64,000 nucleotides of DNA, taken from NCBI GenBank assembly GCA_937926175.1, contig CALANV010000035.1:1-64000 (forward strand). The letters run 5' to 3'. The notes below the pieces were generated by a model. That model worked only from the letters and a program-made list of their open reading frames with translations. It made no database searches and was not told where the DNA came from. The DNA is from an uncultured Rhodospirillales bacterium. GTDB lineage: Bacteria; Pseudomonadota; Alphaproteobacteria; CACIAM-22H2. Within the stretch, counting starts at the first letter, position 1, and every line of letters begins with the position of its first letter. Made by a program: the position numbers and the translations under genes. Of the stretch, positions 50,865 through 60,409 are shown piece after piece.

Positions 50865-53800
50865 TCAGCGCGTGAGACGTCGCCACCAGCCACGGCGCGG
50901 CGGCGGTGGCGGTTCCTCCGACGGTGCCGGCGTCTCGGGCGCGCTCGTCTCGACTATCGGCGCGTTTTCGGGCGCGGGGCTGTCGGCCGCGCCGGTCTCG
51001 ACTGCCGGCACGTTCTCCGACGCCGGACTCTCGGCCGCGTGCGACTCGCTTTGCGATTCGGCCGGAACCGGTTCGGCCCGATGCTCGGGCGATGGCCGCG
51101 GTGCTTCCGTCACGATGCCTTCCGCAGGTCGAGCCTGATGTTCGTGTCCGGTCTGCTGTTCCTCCGGAAAACGCTCGGCACGTCGATTCCACGGCCAGTC
51201 GTAAGCATCGCCCGGACCTTCGACGACGGGATGCGGCCGGGGCCATTCCTCGTGGCTCTCCTGGCCGGGCGCCTGTTCGTGGGCGACTTCTTCCTGATGG
51301 CGATGGCGCGGGTCCGCGAACGGATCGTCATGCCCTTCCGCGGCCTGCCCTTCGATGACGCGGCGCCCACGACGACGGCCGCCCCGCCGGCCGCGACGCC
51401 GCCGGCGCGGTTGCCCCTCGCCGGTGCCATGCTCGTCAGGGCCTGCCGCGGCCTGGTCCGGCTCTGCGACTGCTTCTTCGACTTCGCCGTCCGCTTGGCT
51501 CATGTCCTCCGACGGCGCGGCAGTCGCCTCAGACGGTGGCGTTTCCGAATCTGCAGACGCGGCCTGCACGGCCTCGGCGCTCCGCTCCTCACCGCCACGG
51601 CCGCGGCGCCGACGGCGCCGACGGCGGCGGCGGTGACCGTCACCATCGCCGGCATCGCGTGCGGCCTCGGCCGTCACGTCGCCGGTGGTCACCTCGCCCC
51701 CATCGGCGGCGCTCGTTTCGGTGGTTTCGTGAACCGGCTCGCTCTCATCTGCCGCCTCGACGTCCACTGCCGGTGCGGGGAGGGAGGCCTGCCCCGGCAG
51801 CGGTTCTCCCGCCTGGCGCGTCCGAACCCGTTCCAGCCGGTAGGCCGGCGGAATGAGCGTGTCGTCCCGACTGAACGTCACCCGCAGACCGAAGCGGGCC
51901 TCGATGCCGGCAAGCGCTTCGCGCTTCTGGTTGAGGACGTAAAGCGCCACGTTGGTCGGCACGTGCACGACGGCCTCGGCCGTGCGCATCTTGACGCCTT
52001 CCTCCTCGATCGCACGAAGCACATGAAGCGCGGCGGATTCCGTCGAGCGGATGAAGCCGGTGCCGGCGCAATGCGGACAGCGCTCCGACGACACCTCGAG
52101 CAGGCTGGGACGGAGGCGCTGTCGCGACAGTTCGAGCAGGCCGAACGGCGAGATTCGTCCGATCTGGATCCGCGCACGATCGCTCTTCATCGCCTCCTTG
52201 AGGCGTCGCTCGACCGCATGCTGGTTGCGCACGTCCTCCATGTCGATGAAGTCGATCACGATGAGGCCAGCAAGGTCGCGCAGGCGCAGCTGCCTGGCGA
52301 TCTCGTCGGCCGCCTCGAGATTCGTCTTGAGCGCCGTCTCCTCGATGTGGCGCTCGCGCGTCGCCCGCCCGGAGTTGACGTCGATCGAAACCAGCGCCTC
52401 CGTCGGATTGATCACGATGTAGCCGCCGGACTTCAGGCGGACGGTCGGCGCATGAATTTCCTCGAGCTGCGATTCGACCTGGAAGCGCTGGAAAAGCGGC
52501 ACCGTCGGGTCGTTGTACAGATGGATCCGGTCGACATGGCTCGGCATCAGCGTCTTCATGAACGCTTTCGCCGCCCTGTATCCGGCCTCGCCTTCGACCA
52601 GAATCTCGTCGATGTCACGTGTGTAGAGATCCCGGATCGCCCGCTTGATCAGATTGCCTTCCTCGTAGATGAGCGCCGGCGCGGTCGAATTCAGCGTCGT
52701 TTCGCGGATCTCGTCCCATTGACGCAGGAGATATTCGTAGTCCCGCTTGATCTCGGCCTTCGTACGCTCCATGCCCGCGGTGCGGAGGATCACCGCCATG
52801 CCCTCGGGGACATCAAGCTCCTCCATGATGGCCTTCAGCCGCTTGCGGTCCTGGGCGTTGGTGATGCGGCGGGAGATGCCGCCGCCGCGCGCCGTGTTCG
52901 GCATGAGGACGCAGTAGCGGCCCGCAAGGGACAGATAGGTCGTGAGAGCGGCGCCCTTGTTGCCGCGCTCCTCCTTCACGACCTGGACCAGCAGCACCTG
53001 ACGCCGCTTGATGACCTCTTGGATCTTGTAGTGCCGCAGCGGACGGAACCGCTTGCGCGTTTCCACGGCCTCCACATCCGCATCGTCACCTCCCACGGAC
53101 TCGACGGGAGGGGGTTCGGACTCGGGCGTCTCAAGGGTTTCAACTGCGTCTGCCACGGACGCCGCATCGTCCGACGGCGTTTCCGCCGCCGCGGCCTCGT
53201 CCTCGACGGCCCCGATCGGAGAAGGCTCCTGCGCGAGGTCGGGTGCAGCCTCGTCCGGCCGAGCGATCGTCTCGGTCGTCTCAACCGTCTCGGCAGTTCC
53301 AACAGTCTCGGCAGCCCCAGCACTCTCGACAGTCCCGGCCGTCTCGACAGCCGGGCGCTCGACCGAATCGTGTTCCGATTCGGCAGGTCCGGGCGCACCG
53401 AGCGACTCATGCATTTCCTGGGGAGCCGCCCCGACCGTGAACCACGGCCTGTGCTCGAGCGGGACCGTGTAATTATCCGACCCCGAATCCGTTGCCGCTG
53501 TCGAATCCGTTGGCTCCGACGCAGCTGACGGGGCCGTTTCGGCGCCTTCGGCAGAAGGCGCTATGCTAGCGTCGGGGCTGCCGGTGCCACCATCCTCCAA
53601 TGGCGCAGCGGTCGCGCCTTCGTCCGTCTCCTCCCGGTCCGGCGGACGCGACTCGTCAAGCGCCTCGTCCTCCTCCTCGGCTCTCTGCGCGGCGAGCAAT
53701 GCCTCCCGGTCGGCGACGGGAATCCGCCAATAGTCCGGGTGTATCTCGCTGAAGGCGAGAAAGCCGTGCCGGTTTCCGCCGTATTCGACGAAGGCTGCCT

Positions 53801-53963
53801 GTAGCGACGGTTCAACCCGGGTGACTTTGGCGAGGTAGATGTTTCCTTTGAGCTGTTTCTTGGTCGATGTTTCGAAGTCGAATTCTTCAATCCGGTTGCC
53901 GTTGAGCACGACCACCCGGGTCTCCTCCGGGTGCGTCGCGTCGATGAGCATACGTTTGACCAT
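50865..53963 (-). CDS. rne: Ribonuclease E/G family protein
   Basis: The protein has 1032 residues. The S1 domain starts at about residue 38 and is split by an acidic, low-complexity insertion (about residues 97-305), then resumes at FRPLRHYKIQEVIKRRQVLL. The catalytic core follows, with the magnesium Asp residues in FIDMEDVRNQ and SIDVNSGRATRERH, and a Zn-link Cys pair in RCPHCAG. The C-terminal third is disordered, with two arginine-rich RNA-binding tracts (near residues 775-790 and 845-865), and ends PPPPRRGWWRRLTR. It initiates mRNA decay and rRNA/tRNA processing on the inner membrane. The 5' leader is long (53964-54378 region). Confidence 0.96.
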   Translation of the reverse strand: MVKRMLIDATHPEETRVVVLNGNRIEEFDFETSTKKQLKGNIYLAKVTRVEPSLQAAFVEYGGNRHGFLAFSEIHPDYWRIPVADREALLAAQRAEEEDEALDESRPPDREETDEGATAAPLEDGGTGSPDASIAPSAEGAETAPSAASEPTDSTAATDSGSDNYTVPLEHRPWFTVGAAPQEMHESLGAPGPAESEHDSVERPAVETAGTVESAGAAETVGTAETVETTETIARPDEAAPDLAQEPSPIGAVEDEAAAAETPSDDAASVADAVETLETPESEPPPVESVGGDDADVEAVETRKRFRPLRHYKIQEVIKRRQVLLVQVVKEERGNKGAALTTYLSLAGRYCVLMPNTARGGGISRRITNAQDRKRLKAIMEELDVPEGMAVILRTAGMERTKAEIKRDYEYLLRQWDEIRETTLNSTAPALIYEEGNLIKRAIRDLYTRDIDEILVEGEAGYRAAKAFMKTLMPSHVDRIHLYNDPTVPLFQRFQVESQLEEIHAPTVRLKSGGYIVINPTEALVSIDVNSGRATRERHIEETALKTNLEAADEIARQLRLRDLAGLIVIDFIDMEDVRNQHAVERRLKEAMKSDRARIQIGRISPFGLLELSRQRLRPSLLEVSSERCPHCAGTGFIRSTESAALHVLRAIEEEGVKMRTAEAVVHVPTNVALYVLNQKREALAGIEARFGLRVTFSRDDTLIPPAYRLERVRTRQAGEPLPGQASLPAPAVDVEAADESEPVHETTETSAADGGEVTTGDVTAEAARDAGDGDGHRRRRRRRRRRGRGGEERSAEAVQAASADSETPPSEATAAPSEDMSQADGEVEEAVAEPDQAAAGPDEHGTGEGQPRRRRRGRRGGRRRGRRVIEGQAAEGHDDPFADPRHRHQEEVAHEQAPGQESHEEWPRPHPVVEGPGDAYDWPWNRRAERFPEEQQTGHEHQARPAEGIVTEAPRPSPEHRAEPVPAESQSESHAAESPASENVPAVETGAADSPAPENAPIVETSAPETPAPSEEPPPPPRRGWWRRLTR

Positions 53964-54378
53964 TCTTGCGATATCTCCAGTAGCCGCGCCACGGCGCGCA
54001 TAAACGGCAGGCGCGAACCCGTCGGCGGGTCCAGCGGTTGCGCTTGGGCGCGCGGCGCCAATGTTCGAATCCCTGCGGATCGACAGCCCGACCTGGGTGG
54101 CCCACGGCCATCCTCAGTCCTTCCTGCAGGTCCAGTAGCAAACCGTTGGTCAGGTTGGTCACGGTCGGCGGCCGATCCCGGCGTATCCGTTTCGTTTCTC
54201 TCTCGTCCGCGGAAGCGCCCCTTGCGGGCGCGCCGGGCGCCACCGTTCCGGTCCGGAATGGGGCTGCCATATGCGAACGGAAATAAAATAGTCAGCGGAT
54301 CAATCAACCACAATGACATAATGACCCGTCGCCGAAGCGTGGCCGGAACGGGGTTGAAATCCATTTGAAATCAGTGGT
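53964..54378. other. 415-bp rne-amiC divergent intergenic region
   Basis: The gap between divergent rne and amiC contains the promoters of both. Long 5' leaders are usual for rne and mediate autoregulation in other bacteria; the length here suggests the same. I identify no gene and no specific binding site in it. Confidence 0.5.
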
Positions 54379-55737
54379 ATGCGTATCGATCCGCAACTAA
54401 AACTGAAGCCAATGTGGCGTTTCTTCGGACGGCTGGCATGGGGGATCCTCGTCGGTGCCGTCGTCCTCGGAACTGTTTTCAAGGCTGACGCACGCCCCGC
54501 GGTCACGTCGGTGAGCTTCGCCGACAAGGGTGGCTTCACCCACCTCGTGGTCGAGCTTACCGACAGAGCAGAATACCGCGTTTTTGTGCTGAGTGAGCCG
54601 ATGCGGCTGGTCATTGATCTGCCGCCGCTCGACTGGCGGCTCCGCGGCGGGCAGGGTGTGGCACATGGCTTCATCGCCGGCTACCGGTTCGGTCAGTTCG
54701 ATGCCACCACCAGTCGTTTGGTGCTGGATCTTGCCGAACCGGCCCGCGTCCGGCGTTCCGGTTACGAATTGTCCGTCGGGCGTCAGCGCCTCGTGTTCGA
54801 GCTCGAGCGTGTCAGCATGGAAGCTTTCCTGGCGGACGTGCAGCCTTGGACGGCATCGGGCGCGATGCTCAAGGCGTCGACCGTGTCGTCGCCGCGCGCG
54901 GCGGGACCGTCCACATCCGCCGATCAGGCCGGGGTATCGAGCTTGGCCGCGCTGCCGGGGCCGCCGCCACCGGCGCCGCGTGCGACGATTGCGCCGGCTG
55001 CGGCTTCGGCGACCGGTGCGGCAAGATCAGGAGGGCAGCGTGCCGCCGGCAAACGGGTGGTCGCCGTCGACGCCGGCCATGGCGGTGTCGACCCGGGGGC
55101 AATCGGGACACGCGGAACCTATGAAAAGGACATCACGCTCGCCGTCGCCCGCGAGCTGCGACGACAGCTCGAAAGAACGGGCCGTTATCGCGTCGTGATG
55201 ACGCGTGACGACGACATATTCGTGCGACTGCGTGACCGCGTCGCCCGGGCGAGAGCGGCGAATGCGGAGCTTTTCGTGTCGATCCACGCGGATTCGATCG
55301 CTTCGTCGAGCACGCGCGGCGCGAGTGTCTATACCCTCTCGGAGACCGCGTCGGACGCGGAGGCAGAGGCCCTGGCCGCTCGTGAGAACTACGCTGACAT
55401 CATTGCGGGGGTGGATCTCTCCGCCGAGAACAAGGAAGTCGTCAGCATTCTCATCGACCTTGCGCAGCGTGAAACCATGAACCTTTCGGCCGCGTTTGCC
55501 TCGATATTGGTCGATGAGCTCGGGCGCGATATCCAGCTTCTGCCCAACCGGCCGCACCGGTTTGCGGGGTTTACTGTCCTGCGTGCGCCCGATGTGCCGT
55601 CGGTGCTGATCGAGCTTGGATATCTGTCGAACCCGAATGACGAGAAGCTCCTTGTCCGCCCGCAACACCGCTCCAAGGTGGCGGCGGCCATCGTCCGGGC
55701 CATCGACCGGTACTTCGCAAGCAAGGGCCGGTCATAA
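54379..55737 (+). CDS. amiC: N-acetylmuramoyl-L-alanine amidase with AMIN domain (AmiC-type)
   Basis: The protein has 452 residues. A signal peptide (about residues 10-36) is followed by an AMIN domain (about 40-145, e.g. FTHLVVELTDRAEYRVFVLSEPMRLVIDLP), a proline/alanine linker and an Amidase_3 domain (about 225-450). Catalytic zinc ligands are the His in VVAVDAGHGGVDPGAIG, the Glu in EKDITLAVAREL and the His in SIHADS; the Glu near FVLIELGYLSN-like PSVLIELGYLSN completes it. It cleaves septal peptidoglycan so daughter cells separate. PBP1A follows 99 bp downstream. Confidence 0.95.
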   Translation: MRIDPQLKLKPMWRFFGRLAWGILVGAVVLGTVFKADARPAVTSVSFADKGGFTHLVVELTDRAEYRVFVLSEPMRLVIDLPPLDWRLRGGQGVAHGFIAGYRFGQFDATTSRLVLDLAEPARVRRSGYELSVGRQRLVFELERVSMEAFLADVQPWTASGAMLKASTVSSPRAAGPSTSADQAGVSSLAALPGPPPPAPRATIAPAAASATGAARSGGQRAAGKRVVAVDAGHGGVDPGAIGTRGTYEKDITLAVARELRRQLERTGRYRVVMTRDDDIFVRLRDRVARARAANAELFVSIHADSIASSSTRGASVYTLSETASDAEAEALAARENYADIIAGVDLSAENKEVVSILIDLAQRETMNLSAAFASILVDELGRDIQLLPNRPHRFAGFTVLRAPDVPSVLIELGYLSNPNDEKLLVRPQHRSKVAAAIVRAIDRYFASKGRS

Positions 55738-55836
55738 CCTGGCCACAGTTATAGGGCTACGTTAACTGTCGACCGGCTACAATAAAGGCGGGTTTGCCCG
55801 ATTTCCGGCGCCTGTTGGCCGGCGGACCGATGGAAG

Positions 55837-58251
55837 ATGCGCAAGCTGTTGATAAGATTGCTTATTCTTCTTGTGCTCGCGGCCATGCTCGGGGCCGGCG
55901 GCGGGCTTGCCGTGCTGTGGTACTTCGCGCGCGGGTTGCCCGATTATCAGCAGCTCGCCGACTATGAGCCCCCGGTGCTCACACGCGTCCACGCAGGCGA
56001 TGGCCGCATCCTGGCCGAGTTCGCAATCGAACGCCGGCTGTTCGTCCCTGTGAGCGCGATGCCGCGCCACGTCATCCAGGCCTTCATCTCAGCCGAGGAC
56101 AAGAACTTCTGGACGCATCCGGGGATCAGCATTCCCGACATTTTGCGCGCGGCCGTCTTCAATCTTCTGCACCGCGATCGGCGGCCGGTCGGTGCCTCCA
56201 CGATCACGCAGCAGGTCGCCAAGAATTTCCTGCTGACGAACGAGGTATCGCTGGAGCGCAAGGTGAAGGAGGCGATCCTTGCCTTCCGCATCGAGCAGGC
56301 GCTGAGCAAGGAGCGCATCCTCGAACTCTATCTAAACGAGATCTATCTCGGTTTCGGGGCCTACGGCGTCGCTGCGGCGGCCCTGAACTATTTCAACAAG
56401 TCACTGGATGAATTGACGATCGCGGAAGCAGCGTTTCTGGCGGCGTTGCCGAAGGCGCCCAGCAACTATAATCCGATCCGCTATCCCGAGACGGCAAAGG
56501 CGCGGCGCGACTGGGTCATCGGGCGCATGCTCGAAGACGGGGCCATCACCAAAGCCGAAGCTGAGATGGCGCGCCAAACGCCGCTTCAGGTCCGCTCGCG
56601 CAGCGAGATCGAAACCGTTCGTGCCGATTATTTCACCGAAGAAGTACGCCGCGAGCTTTTGCAGCGCTTTGGCGAGCGGGGTCTTTACGGCGGCGGACTG
56701 TCGGTTCGCACCACTCTTGATCCGAAGCTGCAGGAAATCGCCGTCAGCGCCCTCCGCAACGGCCTGATCGCCTATGACCGGCGCCATGGCTGGCGCGGGC
56801 CGATCGCGCGCATCGATCCGGGTATCGGCTGGGAACGTCGCGTGCAGGCAACGGCGCGGCCGGCAGGCCTGCTGCCGGAGTGGCAGCTCGCGGTCGTCCT
56901 CGACATCAACGATGCGGGGGCCGAGATCGGACTTGCCGACGGCACGCGCGGCTTCATCCCGTTCTCGGAGATCCAGTGGGCGCGCCAGCCGCTCGAGGAG
57001 CAGCGCCTCGGGCCGCCGTTGCGGCACCCTTCGGATGCACTCGCGGCCGGCGACGTCGTTGCGGTCGAGCAGCTCGCTCAAGACGGGCGGGACGACCGTG
57101 CGCTTTACACCCTCAGGCAGATCCCGAATGTCGGCGGGGCGGTCGTCGTGCTCGATCCGCATACCGGTCGCGTGCTGGCGATGGTCGGCGGCTGGCGCTT
57201 CGAGGCGAGCCAGTTCAACCGCGCGACCCAGGCGCAGCGTCAGCCCGGTTCTTCGTTCAAACCTTTTGTTTATCTGGCGGCGCTCGACAACGGCTTTACG
57301 CCGTCGAGCCTTGTCCTCGACGCGCCGATCGTCATCGATCAGGGACCGGGTCTTGGCCGCTGGAAGCCGGCCAACTACACGCGGAACTTCTTCGGGCCAA
57401 GCCCGTTGCGCGTCGGCATCGAACAGTCCCGCAACCTGATGACGGTCCGTCTTGCACAGTATGTCGGCATGGACAAGGTCGCCGAATACGCGGAGCGTTT
57501 CGGGATCTACGACGATCTGCCCGAGCATCTGTCGATGGCGCTGGGCGCGGGCGAGACCACGTTGCTGCGCATGACGACGGCCTACGCGATGATCGTCAAC
57601 GGCGGCAAGCGCATCCGGCCGACGCTGATCGATCGCGTTCAGGACCGCAACGGCCGCACGATCTTCAAGCACGATACGCGGCCATGCGAAGAGTGCCGGG
57701 TCGAGTATTGGGCGAATCAGCCGGTGCCGACACTGCCGGACCTGCGGGAGCAGGTCATCGACGCCGCGACAGCATATCAGATGGTCAGCATGCTGCAAGG
57801 CGTGGTGGAACGCGGCACGGGGCGGCGGATTCGGGAGATCGGCAAGCCGCTCGCCGGCAAGACCGGAACGACGAACGACAGCTTCGATGCCTGGTTCATC
57901 GGGTTTTCACCGGATCTGGTCGCCGGCGTATTCGTCGGTTTCGACACGCCGCGCACGCTGGGGCCGAACGAATCGGGCTCAAGCGTCGCCGTGCCGATCT
58001 TCAAGGACCTGATGGCCGAGGCCCTCAAGGATCGACCGGCCGTGCCGTTCCGCATTCCGCCCGGCATTCGCCTCGTGCGTGTGAACCCCGCCACCGGACT
58101 TGTCGCGCATCCCGGTGATCGCAGTGCGATCTGGGAGGCGTTCAAGCCGGGAACCGAGCCGACCGTGGCGGGGCCCGTGCTCGATGACAGCGCAGCTGAA
58201 GCACCGTCCACCCATCCCATTCCCGCGAGCGGCACGGGTGGGCTCTACTAG
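55837..58251 (+). CDS. mrcA: Penicillin-binding protein 1A
   Basis: The protein has 804 residues. One N-terminal membrane anchor (about residues 4-28) precedes the glycosyltransferase domain, with catalytic Glu87 in SAEDKNFWTHPG and the ASTITQQVAKN and LNEIYLGFGAYG motifs. An OB-like insertion follows, then the transpeptidase domain with SSFK (Ser472-Lys475) and the KTG motif in LAGKTGTTNDSFDAWFIG. It polymerises and crosslinks peptidoglycan in the periplasm. The pairing with amiC suits coordinated septal wall synthesis and splitting. It converges with a small gene, 29 bp away. Confidence 0.96.
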   Translation: MRKLLIRLLILLVLAAMLGAGGGLAVLWYFARGLPDYQQLADYEPPVLTRVHAGDGRILAEFAIERRLFVPVSAMPRHVIQAFISAEDKNFWTHPGISIPDILRAAVFNLLHRDRRPVGASTITQQVAKNFLLTNEVSLERKVKEAILAFRIEQALSKERILELYLNEIYLGFGAYGVAAAALNYFNKSLDELTIAEAAFLAALPKAPSNYNPIRYPETAKARRDWVIGRMLEDGAITKAEAEMARQTPLQVRSRSEIETVRADYFTEEVRRELLQRFGERGLYGGGLSVRTTLDPKLQEIAVSALRNGLIAYDRRHGWRGPIARIDPGIGWERRVQATARPAGLLPEWQLAVVLDINDAGAEIGLADGTRGFIPFSEIQWARQPLEEQRLGPPLRHPSDALAAGDVVAVEQLAQDGRDDRALYTLRQIPNVGGAVVVLDPHTGRVLAMVGGWRFEASQFNRATQAQRQPGSSFKPFVYLAALDNGFTPSSLVLDAPIVIDQGPGLGRWKPANYTRNFFGPSPLRVGIEQSRNLMTVRLAQYVGMDKVAEYAERFGIYDDLPEHLSMALGAGETTLLRMTTAYAMIVNGGKRIRPTLIDRVQDRNGRTIFKHDTRPCEECRVEYWANQPVPTLPDLREQVIDAATAYQMVSMLQGVVERGTGRRIREIGKPLAGKTGTTNDSFDAWFIGFSPDLVAGVFVGFDTPRTLGPNESGSSVAVPIFKDLMAEALKDRPAVPFRIPPGIRLVRVNPATGLVAHPGDRSAIWEAFKPGTEPTVAGPVLDDSAAEAPSTHPIPASGTGGLY

Positions 58252-58280
58252 CCGTGGGAGGCGTCCGGGTAATGGCCGGA

Positions 58281-58568
58281 TCAACTGGACAGCATGCGTT
58301 TGATGCGCTGGATGTCGGGCAACGACATTGCGCCGACGCTGGCCGAGACGGCCTCGGCGTAGCTGCGAGCCTCGTGCGCTGCCCGGCGCGCGGCCGCGAT
58401 GCGCGAAATCGTGCGGTCGTGTCTTTCCTCGAGCGCAAACATCGCGATGGCGCGCGCCGTCGCCGCCCGCACCGAGACCGCCAATCGGCGACGCGGAATC
58501 CATGGCACCTTCGCGCTGGCAGGGATGCGCGGATGCGATGCGGCAGGAAAGGGCACGATGGTCGCCAT
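58281..58568 (-). CDS. Small basic protein of unknown function
   Basis: The product is 95 residues, from ATG 58568 with GAGGCGAGCG upstream. It starts MATIVPFPAASHPRIPAS and is mostly helical afterwards, with RAATARAIAMFALEERHDRTISRIAAARRAAHEARSYAEAVSAS. There is no signal peptide or membrane segment. I do not recognise a family. It converges with mrcA. The stretch 58569-58846 upstream is the divergent region to prfB and holds the tandem repeat. Confidence 0.6.
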   Translation of the reverse strand: MATIVPFPAASHPRIPASAKVPWIPRRRLAVSVRAATARAIAMFALEERHDRTISRIAAARRAAHEARSYAEAVSASVGAMSLPDIQRIKRMLSS

Positions 58569-58761
58569 CGCTCGCCTCGGCTGACGCCGCAGTGTCGCGC
58601 AGACCGTTGGTCTCTCGCTACTGTCGGTTGCGGCAGGGGCAGCTACCCGTAATGGTTGCACGGGGTGTGCTTGGTCTACCTCGCCCGCGTAGTGGCAGCG
58701 GCGCGCAGCATGCGCCCCCTTGCGCGGGAGGGGGCGGAAAGGGGTAAATTGCCCCCCGAGC

Positions 58762-58803
58762 TTCGACACTCGACATATTCCGTTCGACACTCGACATATT
58801 CCG
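58762..58803. repeat. Perfect 21-bp tandem duplication upstream of prfB
   Basis: Positions 58762-58782 and 58783-58803 are identical over 21 bp and lie head to tail with no spacer. Each unit contains TCGACACTCGACATATTCCG, itself an internal TCGACA doublet. The pair ends 43 bp before the prfB start, within its probable promoter region. 21 bp is two helical turns, so a protein would see both copies on the same face. Confidence 0.9.
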
Positions 58804-58846
58804 GGTGTCGGGCTTTTGGTTTGAACGCAACACGCAATAGGGACAA

Positions 58847-59978
58847 ATGCGCGCTGAAATCGCCGAGATTGCCGCCGAGATCAAGCAGTCGTTGGGACTG
58901 CTGAGGAGGCATCTTTGACTACGATAACGCCGTAAAACGACTCGCCGAACTGAACGCGCGGGCGGAAGATCCCGCGTTGTGGAATGATCCGACCAAGGCG
59001 CAAGCCGTTCTGCGCGAGCGTGCGCATCTGGACAAGGCGCTGAACAGCGTCCGGACCCTCGAGGCGGAACTCAACGACACCGTAGGCCTGATCGAACTCG
59101 CCGAGGCCGAAGGTGACCAGGCCGTGCTTGCCGATGCCGAGGAGGCGCTGCGCCGGCTCAAGGACAGTGCCGCCAAGCGCAGCCTCGAGGCATTGCTGTC
59201 GGGCGAGGCCGACGCGAACGACGCCTATCTGGAGATTCACGCGGGCGCCGGCGGGACCGAGAGCCAGGACTGGGCGCAGATGCTGCTGCGGCTCTACATG
59301 CGCTGGGCGGACGCGCACGGATACAAGGTCGAGTTCGAGGAGGAGAGCCCGGGCGAAGAGGCCGGGATCAAGTCCGCGACGATCAAGATCATTGGACCGA
59401 ACGCCTATGGCTGGCTGAAGACCGAGTCGGGCGTTCACCGTCTCGTGCGCATCTCGCCGTTCGATGCGAATGCACGTCGGCACACGAGCTTTGCCTCGGT
59501 CTGGGTCTATCCGGTGGTGGACGACACCATTGATATCCAGATCAACGAGGCCGACGTCCGCACCGACGTGTACCGTGCGTCGGGGGCAGGGGGGCAGCAC
59601 GTCAACAAGACCGAAAGCGCCGTGCGTCTGACGCACATACCGACCGGCATCGTCGTTGCCTGCCAGAGCGAGCGTTCGCAGCACAAGAATCGGGAGCGTG
59701 CCTGGAAGATGCTCAAGGCGCGGCTCTATGAGCTCGAGCTGCAGAAACGCGAGGCGGCGGCTCGAGCCGAGCACGAATCCAAGAGCGAAATCGGCTGGGG
59801 GCACCAGATCCGTTCGTACGTGCTGCAGCCCTATCAGCTGGTCAAGGACCTTCGCACCGGCGTCGAAACCAGCGACACGAGCGGCGTGCTGGACGGCGAC
59901 ATCGACCAGTTCCTCGAAGCGTCTCTTGCGGCGCGTCTCAAAGGCGGTGTCGGACGCACCGAGGCGGCGGCGGAGTAG
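58847..59978 (+). CDS. prfB: Peptide chain release factor 2 with programmed +1 frameshift
   Basis: The gene is read from ATG 58847 for 23 codons to CTT-TGA (58913-58918), then shifts +1 to GAC (58917-58919) and continues to TAG 59976-59978, about 376 residues in all. The frameshift signal is textbook: AGGAGG (58904-58909), 3-nt spacing, CTT TGA C. Low RF2 lets ribosomes shift; high RF2 causes termination, so RF2 regulates itself. The GGQ motif appears as GAGGQHVNKTES, and the stop-codon SPF motif as ISPFDANARRHTSFAS. It terminates translation at UGA and UAA. Confidence 0.97.
58904..58919 (+). promoter_or_regulatory. prfB +1 frameshift site
   Basis: AGGAGGCATCTTTGAC: an internal Shine-Dalgarno-like AGGAGG 3 nt before the slippery CTT TGA C. 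This is the conserved RF2 autoregulatory signal. The downstream reading frame lacks any other acceptable start, which confirms the shift is needed. Confidence 0.96.
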
Positions 59979-60025
59979 CACCGAAGCAAGGAGTGGCGAT
60001 TTCGGAGACGGGAGGAGACAACGCG

Positions 60026-60331
60026 ATGAAGTACGTCCTGCTCGGTACGCTCAATGCGGCGACGATGACCAAACAGGAAAAGCGCACGACGACGGCGCGT
60101 GCCAAGCTGAAGGAACTCGGGATCAAGCTGGACAGCGTGTACTACACGCAGGGACCCTACGATTTCGTCGATGTCGTCGACGCCCCGACGCCCGAGGCGG
60201 TTCTCGCGTTCTCCGTCTGGTACGGCCAGCAGGGGTATGGTCGCATCCAGTCATTGCCCGCTTTCGACGAGCGGACGATGGTAAAGTCGCTGGCAAAGGC
60301 GGGCGTACGCGGCCGCCGCGCAGCCCGATAG
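60026..60331 (+). CDS. GYD domain-containing protein
   Basis: The product is 101 residues from ATG 60026, with GGGAGGAGAC immediately upstream; an in-frame start at 59993 is less likely. The GYD domain is apparent: MKYVLLGTLNAATMTKQEKRTTTARAKLKELGIKLDSVYYTQGPYDFVDVVDAPTPEAVLAFSVWYGQQGYGRIQSLPAF, a compact alpha/beta ferredoxin-like fold. Function is unknown. It follows prfB by 47 bp and may share its transcript. Confidence 0.88.
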   Translation: MKYVLLGTLNAATMTKQEKRTTTARAKLKELGIKLDSVYYTQGPYDFVDVVDAPTPEAVLAFSVWYGQQGYGRIQSLPAFDERTMVKSLAKAGVRGRRAAR

Positions 60332-60372
60332 CGTGGTGCCGATCCCGTCGGGCGGGAGCCGGCCGCAATCCG

Positions 60373-60405
60373 ACGCCCGGGCCGCGTTCCGCGACCCGGG
60401 CGTTT
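60373..60405. terminator. Bidirectional hairpin between the GYD and peroxiredoxin genes
   Basis: ACGCCCGGG (60373-60381) and CCCGGGCGT (60395-60403) form a 9-bp perfect stem followed by TT on the plus strand. It stands between two convergent genes and probably stops both transcripts. Confidence 0.6.
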
Positions 60406-60409
60406 CGCA

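Noticed and set aside
50703..53528. A 941-codon frame on the plus strand opposite rne
   Set aside because: rne is certain. The opposite frame is low-complexity Arg/Leu/Asp.
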